DNA of 50,511 nucleotides from a virus, in the IMG/VR virus record IMGVR_UViG_3300010885_012601, positions 1 to 50,511 of that record; one strand, written 5' to 3'. The notes beneath the pieces are model-generated. The model was not told where the DNA came from. It did no database searches and was given only the letters and a program-made list of their open reading frames with translations. Position 1 is the stretch's first letter. The number at the start of each line of letters is the position of its first letter. Shown piece by piece: positions 7,603-14,699 of this stretch. Made by a program: the position numbers and the translations under genes.

Positions 7603-8226
7603 ATGAACACACAAATTATTGGCGTATGCGGTTTTATTGGTAGCGGCAAAGACACTGTCGCAGATTACCTGGTCAACTTTCACGAATTTCGACGAGATTC
7701 GTTTGCGGCAACTCTTAAAGATGCTGTATCCTCAGTATTCAATTGGGATCGGGAACTCTTAGAAGGCCGCACAAAACAAGCCCGTGAATGGCGCGAACAA
7801 GTAGATTCTTGGTGGGCCGAGCGGTTGAATATGCCCAATTTAACACCTCGACTAATTTTACAATTATGGGGTACAGAAGTTTGCCGTCGCGGATTTCATG
7901 ATGATATTTGGATTGCCAGCGTAGAAAATAAAATTAGAAATTCTAAAGATAATATTGTAATCAGTGATTGCCGTTTTCCAAACGAAATTAAATCTATTAA
8001 AAATGCAGGCGGGAAAGTAATATGGGTACAACGAGGTGTATTGCCGCATTGGTATGATATTGCTTGTCAGGCAAACAAAGGATTACCAAGCGCGGCAACC
8101 TGGCTTAAAAACGAAGGAATCCATGCAAGTGAAACTGCCTGGGCCGGTACCGATTTTGATGTTGTTATTAACAATAATGGGACAATTGAAGAACTATACA
8201 ATCAACTTAAAACGATTGTCCTGTAA
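7603..8226 (+). CDS. gp1: Deoxynucleoside monophosphate kinase (T4 gp1-like)
   Basis: A P-loop kinase of 207 residues. It begins with IIGVCGFIGSGKDTVADYL, whose GFIGSGKDT is the Walker A loop with the Lys-Asp-Thr variant seen in T4 gp1 and related dNMP kinases. Further features are FAATLKDAVSSVF (nucleotide-binding region), RLILQLWGTEVCRR and NIVISDCRFPNEI, all typical of the deoxynucleotide monophosphate kinase family. It phosphorylates dNMPs to dNDPs for phage DNA synthesis and works with the NrdA/NrdB reductase encoded further right. It has its own sigma70-like promoter within a run of late structural genes, which fits early expression of a metabolic gene. Confidence 0.88.
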   Translation: MNTQIIGVCGFIGSGKDTVADYLVNFHEFRRDSFAATLKDAVSSVFNWDRELLEGRTKQAREWREQVDSWWAERLNMPNLTPRLILQLWGTEVCRRGFHDDIWIASVENKIRNSKDNIVISDCRFPNEIKSIKNAGGKVIWVQRGVLPHWYDIACQANKGLPSAATWLKNEGIHASETAWAGTDFDVVINNNGTIEELYNQLKTIVL

Positions 8227-8247
8227 AATTAAAATAATAAGTTTCCG

Positions 8248-8282
8248 CTAAATAGGTTCAAAAAAATAATTTAAGCTAAATA
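8248..8282 (+). promoter_or_regulatory. Tandem late-type promoters (two CTAAATA boxes) before the sheath gene
   Basis: CTAAATA occurs twice (8248-8254 and 8276-8282) in the 105-nt gap before gp18. The gap also holds a small hairpin (AGGGA/TCCCT at about 8294-8311) and an ACGGAG ribosome site. Two boxes fit the very high expression needed for sheath protein. Confidence 0.65.
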
Positions 8283-8331
8283 TTTCTGTTATAGGGAATG
8301 AACACTCCCTTTAGTTTACGGAGATATTATA

Positions 8332-10710
8332 ATGGCTCAGCTAGTTTCCCCAGGCGTAAGCGTATCAATTATTGATGAAAGCGCATACGCATCTGCAGGT
8401 AACGGTACTGTACCTGTTATTGTTTTAGCTTCTCGCTCAAACAAGAAAGCGCCGGACGGAACAGCCGCGCTATACACTACAGCACCTTACGCCACGCGAC
8501 CACTAATCGTTACAAGTCAACGAGAGTTGGTACAATTATATGGCGAACCAAAATTCACTATTGTTGACGGTACACCAGTACACGGGCATGAATTAAACGA
8601 ATACGGCTTATTGGCCGCGTATTACTATTTAGGTGTTGCTAATCGTGCAATTTTAGTACGTGCAGACTTAGATTTAGCTCAATTAGAGCCACAAGCAACA
8701 GAACCAGTGGGCCCAGCAACCAATGGACAATATTGGTTAGATACAAATGATAGCGTATGGGGGCTTTTTGAAGCCGACGGTACTAAATGGAATGCAGTAT
8801 CAGTGACACCATTTGATGGTGTGCCAGGCGCCGGCGTAGGAGCCAATGGGGACTATGCAGTTGACGCAAGTTCATCAGTTAAGAAATTCTATAAGAAAGT
8901 TGCAGGTGTGTGGTTACCAGTAACTTCATCGGCACTTAGTAAAACAGTTACAGTTGCACCTCACTATAATGTGCCTACTCCAACATCTGGTACAGTTTGG
9001 TTTAAAACTACAAGTCCAAATGCTGGTTTTAGTCTAAAGCTAAAAAAGTACAATAGTAAGACACAAAGCTGGTCATTACAAACTGTTGGCGCAGGTAAGA
9101 AGCATGGCAATGTTGTTTATGTAGATAATGCAACAGCAATAGCTGATTTTGGTTCCGAGTTAACAACCAATGATGTTTACATTAAAGTCAGTGACAACAC
9201 TAAAGCTGAATTCCAAGTTATGCGTTGGGACGGTGCCCAGTGGTCTGCAATAACTCCAAGTGCCAGCAATGACGCACCTACAGGTGCAACACCAAATGGT
9301 ACATTATGGTATGATGCTGGTAACATGGTTGACATTTATATTAAAGACACTGTTGGGCCTAATGCAATTTGGCAACCTGTTGAAAATGTAACAGTAAACA
9401 CAGAAGAGCCAAGCGGACCAAGCAATGGCGATGTATGGGTTGATACTAACGATATGGTAAACTATCCACTGATTAAAGTATACGACGGCAGTGATTGGAT
9501 TGCACGTGATAATGCAGACCAAACTACACAAACTGGTGCATTATTTGCTGATCTAACTGCAACTCCTGGTGATACAAGCGGAACAGGTGGCGGCGCAACA
9601 GCAATGGACAGTGAAGCCCCTAATCCAGCTTTTTATCCAGAAGGAATGATTTTATGGAATTCAGCAGTAAGTTCTGGAAACGTTAAAATGTATAACGCTA
9701 CAGCAGGACACTGGCAAACTGAATCAGGTAACATTGATAGTGGACCAAAAGCAGGCGCTCCATACATGTTTGACAAAGCACAACGTCGTGTTGTTGTTAA
9801 GCGTTTACAGGCTGCATTATCAAGTAACGAAGATTTACGTGCAGAAACATTGACATTTAATATTATTTCTACACCAGGCTACGTCGAATGTATTGATGAG
9901 ATGGTTACATTAAACTCAGACCGTAAAGATACCGCATTTGTGATTGCTGACACTCCAATGAAGTTATCAGACAAAACTACTGATGTTGTAAATTGGGCAC
10001 TGGGCGCAGATGCTGGCACAAACGGTGCCGATGGTCTAGTAACACGCTCTGGTAGTGCCGCAATTTATTACCCAAGTGGTTTATCAACTGACTTGAGTGG
10101 AAACGATGTAGCAGTACCAGCAAGTCACTCAGTTCTACGTGGCATTGCATACAATGACCAAATTGCTTATCCATGGTTTGCCCCAGCTGGTTTAACTCGT
10201 GGTGCATTAAGCGGTATTAGTAATCTTGGTGTTGTAACTAGCGAAAATGAATTTAAATCATTGGCATTGAATCAAGGTCAACGTGATGCTTTATATTTGA
10301 AGAACATTAATCCACTAGTAAACTTCCCAGGACAAGGTTTGTATATTTGGGGTCAGAAGACATTATATCCATATGATTCTGCACTAGATCGAGTTAACGT
10401 TGGTCGTTTATTGGCTTACTTGCGTGAACGTTTTGATGTAATTGCTCGTCCGTTTATCTTTGAACCAAATGATCAAAAGACACGTGATCGTGTTTTAGCA
10501 GTGTTCAATAACTTCTTAGCTGACATGTATTCAAAACGTGCAGTATACGACTTCTTGGTTGTATGCGACAAGTCAAATAATACACCAGCACGTATTGATA
10601 AAAATGAATTGTATATTGACGTGGCAATTGAGCCAGTTAAGGCAGCAGAATTCGTTTACATTCCAATCCGAGTTGTTAATACTGGCGCAATTGCCAACAA
10701 CACTAAATAA
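8332..10710 (+). CDS. gp18: Tail sheath protein, T4 gp18-like, with large repeat insertion
   Basis: The contractile sheath subunit. The N-terminus (LVSPGVSVSIIDES) is the classic start of phage sheath proteins, and the C-terminal ~300 residues carry the conserved sheath core (NLGVVTSENEFKSLALNQGQRDALYLKNINPLV, here NLGVV and LNQGQRDALYLKNINPL; then GLYIWGQKTLY, RVNVGRLLAYLRE and the DVAIEPVKAAEFVYIPIRV end strand). At 792 residues it is longer than T4 gp18 (659). Residues ~125-470 are an insertion made of about seven loosely repeated units with a G-x-x-W-x-D/T...Y-x-G-x-x-W pattern, probably displayed on the outside of the tail. Followed at once by the tube gene. Confidence 0.93.
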   Translation: MAQLVSPGVSVSIIDESAYASAGNGTVPVIVLASRSNKKAPDGTAALYTTAPYATRPLIVTSQRELVQLYGEPKFTIVDGTPVHGHELNEYGLLAAYYYLGVANRAILVRADLDLAQLEPQATEPVGPATNGQYWLDTNDSVWGLFEADGTKWNAVSVTPFDGVPGAGVGANGDYAVDASSSVKKFYKKVAGVWLPVTSSALSKTVTVAPHYNVPTPTSGTVWFKTTSPNAGFSLKLKKYNSKTQSWSLQTVGAGKKHGNVVYVDNATAIADFGSELTTNDVYIKVSDNTKAEFQVMRWDGAQWSAITPSASNDAPTGATPNGTLWYDAGNMVDIYIKDTVGPNAIWQPVENVTVNTEEPSGPSNGDVWVDTNDMVNYPLIKVYDGSDWIARDNADQTTQTGALFADLTATPGDTSGTGGGATAMDSEAPNPAFYPEGMILWNSAVSSGNVKMYNATAGHWQTESGNIDSGPKAGAPYMFDKAQRRVVVKRLQAALSSNEDLRAETLTFNIISTPGYVECIDEMVTLNSDRKDTAFVIADTPMKLSDKTTDVVNWALGADAGTNGADGLVTRSGSAAIYYPSGLSTDLSGNDVAVPASHSVLRGIAYNDQIAYPWFAPAGLTRGALSGISNLGVVTSENEFKSLALNQGQRDALYLKNINPLVNFPGQGLYIWGQKTLYPYDSALDRVNVGRLLAYLRERFDVIARPFIFEPNDQKTRDRVLAVFNNFLADMYSKRAVYDFLVVCDKSNNTPARIDKNELYIDVAIEPVKAAEFVYIPIRVVNTGAIANNTK
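8704..9741 (+). repeat. Array of Trp/Asp-rich protein modules inside gp18
   Basis: In gp18 residues ~125-470, degenerate units start near residues 131, 172, 219, 279, 322, 365 and 438. Examples are NGQYWLDTND...GTKW, NGTLWYDAGN...AIW and NGDVWVDTND...GSDW. Each is 25-35 residues, with a Trp/Asp strand, a linker and a closing GxxW. They are diverged at DNA level, so this is an old protein repeat rather than a recent DNA duplication. Confidence 0.7.
10703..10709 (+). promoter_or_regulatory. Possible late-type promoter (CTAAATA) before gp19
   Basis: CTAAATA overlaps the gp18 stop codon and lies 18 nt before the gp19 ATG, followed by a TAAGGAG ribosome site. It would allow the tube gene to be expressed separately from the sheath gene. 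The overlap with a stop codon makes a chance match possible. Confidence 0.45.
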
Positions 10711-10727
10711 GGGTAAGGAGAAATAAA

Positions 10728-11345
10728 ATGGCAGTCAATTTAGACAAATTTAATGTACCAAACCCAGATGGTGGCTTTGGTGTTTTGGTTCAGCCAAAAC
10801 TAAGCTATCGTTTCCGTGTTAGAATGGCTGACTTTGGTGACGGCGATACTATTGAACTAACAAGTCAAGTTGTTAGTGTTACTCGTCCAAGTTTAACACA
10901 TGATGATATCACTCTTGATGTTTATAACTCAAGAATTTATCTAGCAGGTAAACATACTTGGGACCCAATTACCATTACAGTACGTGATGATATTACAAGC
11001 AGAGTAGCTAGATCAATTGCGGCTCAGTTACAACGCCAAGTCGATCATGCTGATCAAGCATCGGCAAATTCAGGAAGTGGATATAAGTTTGCAATGTCGA
11101 TTGAAAACTTAGACGGCGGCAATAGTAATCCAACAGTGTTGGATTCGTGGCAATTGGCTGGTTGTTATATCCAAAATGTAAACTACGGTGAAAACAACTA
11201 TTCAACCAGTGATGCATTGACAATCACTATTGCTATCAAGTATGATAATGCTAACCACATGATTGACGGTACGGCTGCATTAGAAGGCGGCCTAGGCGGC
11301 AATGGTGATTCACCAAGTTCAGGCGGTACAGCACCAGAAGCTTAA
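10728..11345 (+). CDS. gp19: Tail tube protein, T4 gp19-like
   Basis: The inner tail tube subunit. The 205-residue protein has the tube hallmarks: RFRVRMADFG at the start of the beta-barrel, then LTSQVVSVTRPSLTHDDITLDVYNSRIYLAGKHTWDPITITVRDD, here read as VVSVTRPSL, DVYNSRIYLAGKHTW and ITITVRDDI, and a final YSTSDALTITIAIKYDNA strand pair. T4 gp19 is 163 residues; the C-terminal ~25 residues here are a Gly/Ser/Pro-rich tail. The ribosome site TAAGGAG is strong. It lies directly after the sheath gene, as in T4, and is followed by a strong terminator. Confidence 0.92.
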   Translation: MAVNLDKFNVPNPDGGFGVLVQPKLSYRFRVRMADFGDGDTIELTSQVVSVTRPSLTHDDITLDVYNSRIYLAGKHTWDPITITVRDDITSRVARSIAAQLQRQVDHADQASANSGSGYKFAMSIENLDGGNSNPTVLDSWQLAGCYIQNVNYGENNYSTSDALTITIAIKYDNANHMIDGTAALEGGLGGNGDSPSSGGTAPEA

Positions 11346-11408
11346 TATACAGCTTTAATTTAAAGTGATAAGTAAGTGCAAGCAGAGATGCTTGCCCTAA
11401 CATAGAAG

Positions 11409-11438
11409 ATAAAGGGCGAGAAATCGCCCTTTATTATT
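11409..11438 (+). terminator. Rho-independent terminator after gp19
   Basis: An 11-bp stem (ATAAAGGGCGA with TCGCCCTTTAT) closes a GAAA tetraloop, followed by TATT. A second small hairpin (GCAAGC/GCTTGC, 11378-11395) precedes it, and a late-like box GATAAGTA occurs at 11367-11374. The 99-nt gap thus holds both structure and a possible promoter for the next gene. Confidence 0.85.
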
Positions 11439-11444
11439 GGACAC

Positions 11445-12785
11445 ATGTATACTAACCTTGCAACAAAGTTATTTTTAAACGGAAAAGATTCACATGCAGA
11501 GAACTCACCTCTGGAAGATGGGATGATTTTTGTAAAGTATGCATGGGAAGTTAAAATAACTGGCGATGGAGAATCAGGACTGGCAAGTGCACCTCCAATG
11601 GTTGCCAAGACATGTGATTTACCAAAATGGCAAATTGATACCCAATTGGTAAATGTGTACAATCATAAGACTATTGTACAAACAAAAATGACATATGATC
11701 CGTTGACCATGACTTTTTATGATCAAGCGGGCGGGGAAGCAGAAGCATTAATAATGAATTTTATTAAGGCTCAATTTGATTCCACAGATGCAAGTAAAGC
11801 ACCAACACAAAGTCCATTAACTATTGAGATTAAAATGAAAAATCTCAGTGGTCCTGGCGCAACTGATAAAGTTTATACATTAAACAATGCTTACATCACT
11901 GATGTTCAACATGATACATTAGATTATTCAGCAAGCGATGCGGTTATGTGGACTATTACTGTTCGTTATGAAGATTTAGTAACTGCTGGATTTGATACAC
12001 CACCACCTAAGGTAGGAACTGGTATTGCGTCAAAGCCAAAACCACCAAAGCCAAAACCACCTGTTACAGTAACTCCAGTGGTTAAACCACCTCCTGCTGA
12101 TGCAGTTAATAACGAAATACCCTACGGTAATCCAATGGGCGATAATATTGGTGGAGGTTACGATGGACAAGGGTTAGGTATAGGTGATGCAATTATGTCT
12201 AATAGGAATAATGCTCCTGTAAAATCTACCCCAGCTAAAGAATGGCCAACTCCCGCAGTTACTGGAAACAGTACATATCCTGCAAATGCAAGTGCTCCAG
12301 TTGCGGCCCGTCCAACAGAAGGATGGAAAGCTCAGCAGGTGTGGGATTCAAAATATGCAAGTGGATGGAATGCCGACGGTTCGTCAAAGATTGGAACAGC
12401 GGCAACACCAAGCACCGGAGCTCCAACAGCAAATACGCCAAAGACATTGCCTGACAGTTATACAAATTCTCCTTCGGGATTTAACCCAGAGTGGCAAAAA
12501 GCCAGGGATGATTATTTGAAAGCACATCCACCGTTGACCAATTCTCCACAATCAAAACTGGCAGCAGAGCATGTTGCGGATGCGGCAGCACTAAGAGTTG
12601 CACCTAGATATGCCGCTCAAACAAGAACTGTACAATCAGACGGCACCATCGTAGATCGTGCAAATCTTTCACCAGGTGGAATGAATTCGACCACGACATC
12701 ACAGGGGCAGTCAATTGCCAACACACAGGCACAGCGTGAGCAATTGGCTCAACAACAAAAAGCAGGTCGAGGCAAAGATTATTAA
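11445..12785 (+). CDS. Tail-tube-like protein with long Pro/Ala/Ser/Thr-rich C-terminal extension
   Basis: The first ~190 residues resemble a second gp19-type tube barrel: WEVKITGDG, then PPMVAKTCDLPKWQIDTQLVNVYNHKTIVQTKMTYDPLTMTFYDQ, here cited as KTCDLPKW, VNVYNHKTIVQTKMTYDPL and LTMTFYDQ, and a last strand DYSASDAVMWTITVRYEDL. That matches the tube order (VxRP, YNxxxY, TWDPITIT, SDALTITIAIKY). The remaining ~250 residues are low-complexity, with a PKPPKPKPPV segment near 197-210 and many Asn/Ser/Thr/Pro repeats; they look disordered. By analogy with T4 gp48/gp54 (tube-like baseplate caps) it may start or end the tube or measure it. The precise role is unproved. Confidence 0.65.
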   Translation: MYTNLATKLFLNGKDSHAENSPLEDGMIFVKYAWEVKITGDGESGLASAPPMVAKTCDLPKWQIDTQLVNVYNHKTIVQTKMTYDPLTMTFYDQAGGEAEALIMNFIKAQFDSTDASKAPTQSPLTIEIKMKNLSGPGATDKVYTLNNAYITDVQHDTLDYSASDAVMWTITVRYEDLVTAGFDTPPPKVGTGIASKPKPPKPKPPVTVTPVVKPPPADAVNNEIPYGNPMGDNIGGGYDGQGLGIGDAIMSNRNNAPVKSTPAKEWPTPAVTGNSTYPANASAPVAARPTEGWKAQQVWDSKYASGWNADGSSKIGTAATPSTGAPTANTPKTLPDSYTNSPSGFNPEWQKARDDYLKAHPPLTNSPQSKLAAEHVADAAALRVAPRYAAQTRTVQSDGTIVDRANLSPGGMNSTTTSQGQSIANTQAQREQLAQQQKAGRGKDY

Positions 12786-12787
12786 TT

Positions 12788-13075
12788 ATGGCATATAAAG
12801 TAATTCCCCAAATTGAGTTTGACAAAGCAGTACAGCAGGTACTAATAACCGGTATAGCTAGAACTCCAGCTGAGAATATTGTTATTGCTTTTTGGAAAGC
12901 CAGCATTGACTTAAACAAGAATTTTAAAATTCTAATAGAAAAAGCAACAGCATCAGGTAAGCTTAATGTTGATCAGGACGTACTAGATCATATCAATACT
13001 ACGTTACCTAATACAATCTCTTATCATGTAAAAACATTAACAACTGTTCCTCCTATTGCTAGACGTGAATTATAA
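12788..13075 (+). CDS. Hypothetical protein, 95 aa
   Basis: A small ORF that starts 2 nt after the tube-like gene and ends on the first base of the next ATG, so it sits in a tight late operon. No family recognised. It is mainly helical with alternating charge (NFKILIEKATASGKLNVDQDV) and no membrane segment. Its position between a tube-like protein and the gp4-like head completion protein suggests an assembly or structural role. Confidence in the gene is good because of the tight packing; function unknown. Confidence 0.65.
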   Translation: MAYKVIPQIEFDKAVQQVLITGIARTPAENIVIAFWKASIDLNKNFKILIEKATASGKLNVDQDVLDHINTTLPNTISYHVKTLTTVPPIARREL

Positions 13076-13524
13076 TGGCAAACAACTATTCGCAAGGTTT
13101 TTACACAGTACTTCATCCTGAAAAATATGTAGGAAAAGGCGCCCCTAAATATCGCAGTGGATGGGAACTTACATTTATGAGATTCTGTGATAATCATCCA
13201 AGTGTGGTAAGCTGGGCAAGTGAAGGCGTAAGAATTCCTTATCGTAATCCTTTTACTGGTAAAGATACTTTTTATGTGCCTGACTTTTTTGTAACATATC
13301 AAGTTAACGGTGTCAGGAGAGCAGAGCTAATCGAAATTAAACCCAAAGCACAGGCAGTTATGGAACTGGCTCGAAGTCAACAAGAAAAAGCCGCTGTGGC
13401 ACTTAATATGTGTAAATGGGCCGCAGCCAAAATTTGGTGTAAACGAATGGGTGCAACTTTTCGCATTTTAACTGAAGAAGACATCTTTAATAACACCAAT
13501 CCGACACGTAAACGACGCAAATAG
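13075..13524 (+). CDS. gp4: Head completion protein, T4 gp4-like, TnsA-type nuclease fold
   Basis: A 149-residue protein with the length and pattern of T4 gp4 (150 residues). It has the PD-(D/E)XK/TnsA-like arrangement: E31 in SGWELTFMRF, D70 in YVPDFFV, and E87-x-K89 in LIEIKPK. The SVVSWASEGVRIPYRNP stretch is typical of this family. In T4, gp4 (with gp50) is needed to finish the DNA-filled head so that tails can join. Neighbouring terminase genes fit this. The catalytic residues are intact, so it may trim DNA ends at the portal; this activity is inferred from the fold. Confidence 0.8.
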   Translation: MANNYSQGFYTVLHPEKYVGKGAPKYRSGWELTFMRFCDNHPSVVSWASEGVRIPYRNPFTGKDTFYVPDFFVTYQVNGVRRAELIEIKPKAQAVMELARSQQEKAAVALNMCKWAAAKIWCKRMGATFRILTEEDIFNNTNPTRKRRK

Positions 13525-13526
13525 TC

Positions 13527-13533
13527 ATAAGTA
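13527..13533 (+). promoter_or_regulatory. Late-like box ATAAGTA, 5 nt before the terminase small subunit ATG
   Basis: ATAAGTA, then AATAC, then ATG at 13539. The same geometry (heptamer, 5 nt, start codon) recurs before at least four other genes. A T4-type late promoter would start transcription at the ATG, giving a leaderless mRNA; no ribosome site is visible. Confidence 0.5.
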
Positions 13534-13538
13534 AATAC

Positions 13539-14048
13539 ATGACTAAGAAATTAGAGGAAGTCTTTGGTTTTCCGCCTATTGAGGAAATTACAGCTTCCGT
13601 TGACACACAAGAAGATATTCAGATTCCCGTAGAAATACAGGAAGAGTTAACCATGGCTAACGCTACTATTGACATGGCAAATCGTGTCGATATTGCATTG
13701 CCAACTGTTACCGACATGGCAAGTGCAGAGCGTGAATTAGACAAGTTAGCAAATACAGCGCAAGAACAAAGCGAGCGTTTGATGGACTTGGGATTTAACG
13801 TTGATGATAGAAATGCAGGTAAAATTTTTGAAGTTGCCGCACAGTTATTAAAAACTGCGGTAGATGCCAAAACAGCCAAGCTTGATAAAAAGCTAAAAAT
13901 GGTTGAATTGCAACTTAGAAAAGCCAGGCTTGATAAGGATGCAGTTAACGATTCAAGCAATGTTATAGATGCAACTGAATCTGGTATTACTGGCAACAGA
14001 AATGATATACTCAAAGCTATCCTGAATAGTGTGGGTCAGAATAAATAA
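13539..14048 (+). CDS. gp16: Terminase small subunit, T4 gp16-like
   Basis: A 169-residue, very helical protein close in length to T4 gp16 (164). The central AERELDKLANTAQEQ, GKIFEVAAQLLKTAVDAKTAKLDKKLK (cited in part as FEVAAQLLKTAVDA) resembles the conserved helices of T4-like small terminases, with a long coiled-coil region from about 65 to 130. The small subunit forms a ring that selects DNA and stimulates the gp17 motor. It lies two genes upstream of gp17, unlike T4 where they touch. The acidic N-terminus (about residues 5-40) fits the family. Confidence 0.78.
   Translation: MTKKLEEVFGFPPIEEITASVDTQEDIQIPVEIQEELTMANATIDMANRVDIALPTVTDMASAERELDKLANTAQEQSERLMDLGFNVDDRNAGKIFEVAAQLLKTAVDAKTAKLDKKLKMVELQLRKARLDKDAVNDSSNVIDATESGITGNRNDILKAILNSVGQNK
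14041..14047 (+). promoter_or_regulatory. Late-type promoter (ATAAATA) before gene 14070
   Basis: ATAAATA overlaps the gp16 stop codon and lies 22 nt before the next ATG, with a GAGAGG ribosome site in between. The spacing suits a late promoter with a short leader. The overlap with the stop codon weakens the call. Confidence 0.5.
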
Positions 14049-14069
14049 GTCATATGAGAGGATTTAATC

Positions 14070-14699
14070 ATGCCCACTTTATTAGAATATATTAATCAAT
14101 TACAACAAGAACATCGCTATCGCATTAAGATGGCATTTTCACCAACTGAGCGTCAACTTGAAAGCCTAGAGCGTCATATGAAAAAATATGATGCCCTTGA
14201 AGTTGGTCGTCCAGAAAAACTAATGTTACAAGCACAACCAATGGATTTCCCGCAATTGGGCGGCCATGAAATTGTTATTGTTGATGTTGTTACACGTTTA
14301 CCAGTTAGTACTCCAATGCTAGAAGCTGAACTTCGTTCTTTGCTATTTGTGACTGAAAGTGTTTTAAAGGTGTTTGGAAGAGACACACCATTGGAGCAAC
14401 AAATTGAAGACGACAAAGAGCCAAATACAGAAGCAAAGCTAGGAACAGAATACACTGAAAACGAAGCTAATCCAGTAAAGGCAGATGATGCCGCTGGTGA
14501 CAAGTATGTGCAAAACATTTTAAAAGATTTAGATAAAAGCCGCGCCGACGCAAAAGCTAATATTGTTAAATCTGCAACTAAGTCTGATGCTAAAATGAGC
14601 GACCCTACATGGGAAGTTCCAGCTGATGGCAAAACAAGTCCAGTTGGAACCAAACAACAAAAGGTTCCTTATCCAACAAAGACAGGAGCCAAAAAATGA
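14070..14699 (+). CDS. Hypothetical protein between terminase genes, 209 aa
   Basis: The N-terminal ~110 residues look like a folded alpha/beta domain (HRYRIKMAFSP, then a helix LERHMKKYD, then strands HEIVIVDVVTRLPVS and a helix). The rest is Lys/Asp/Glu/Ala-rich, low-complexity and probably disordered. No family assigned. A GAGAGG ribosome site precedes the ATG, and the stop overlaps the next ATG (ATGA), so it is coupled to the acidic protein downstream. The place between gp16 and gp17 and the late-type promoter suggest a virion or head-assembly part. Confidence 0.7.
   Translation: MPTLLEYINQLQQEHRYRIKMAFSPTERQLESLERHMKKYDALEVGRPEKLMLQAQPMDFPQLGGHEIVIVDVVTRLPVSTPMLEAELRSLLFVTESVLKVFGRDTPLEQQIEDDKEPNTEAKLGTEYTENEANPVKADDAAGDKYVQNILKDLDKSRADAKANIVKSATKSDAKMSDPTWEVPADGKTSPVGTKQQKVPYPTKTGAKK

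Noticed and set aside
13531-13537. GTAAATA one base before the gp16 ATG as a late promoter
   Set aside because: It is too close to the ATG; transcription would start inside the gene. The overlapping ATAAGTA (13527-13533) has the spacing seen elsewhere and is preferred.
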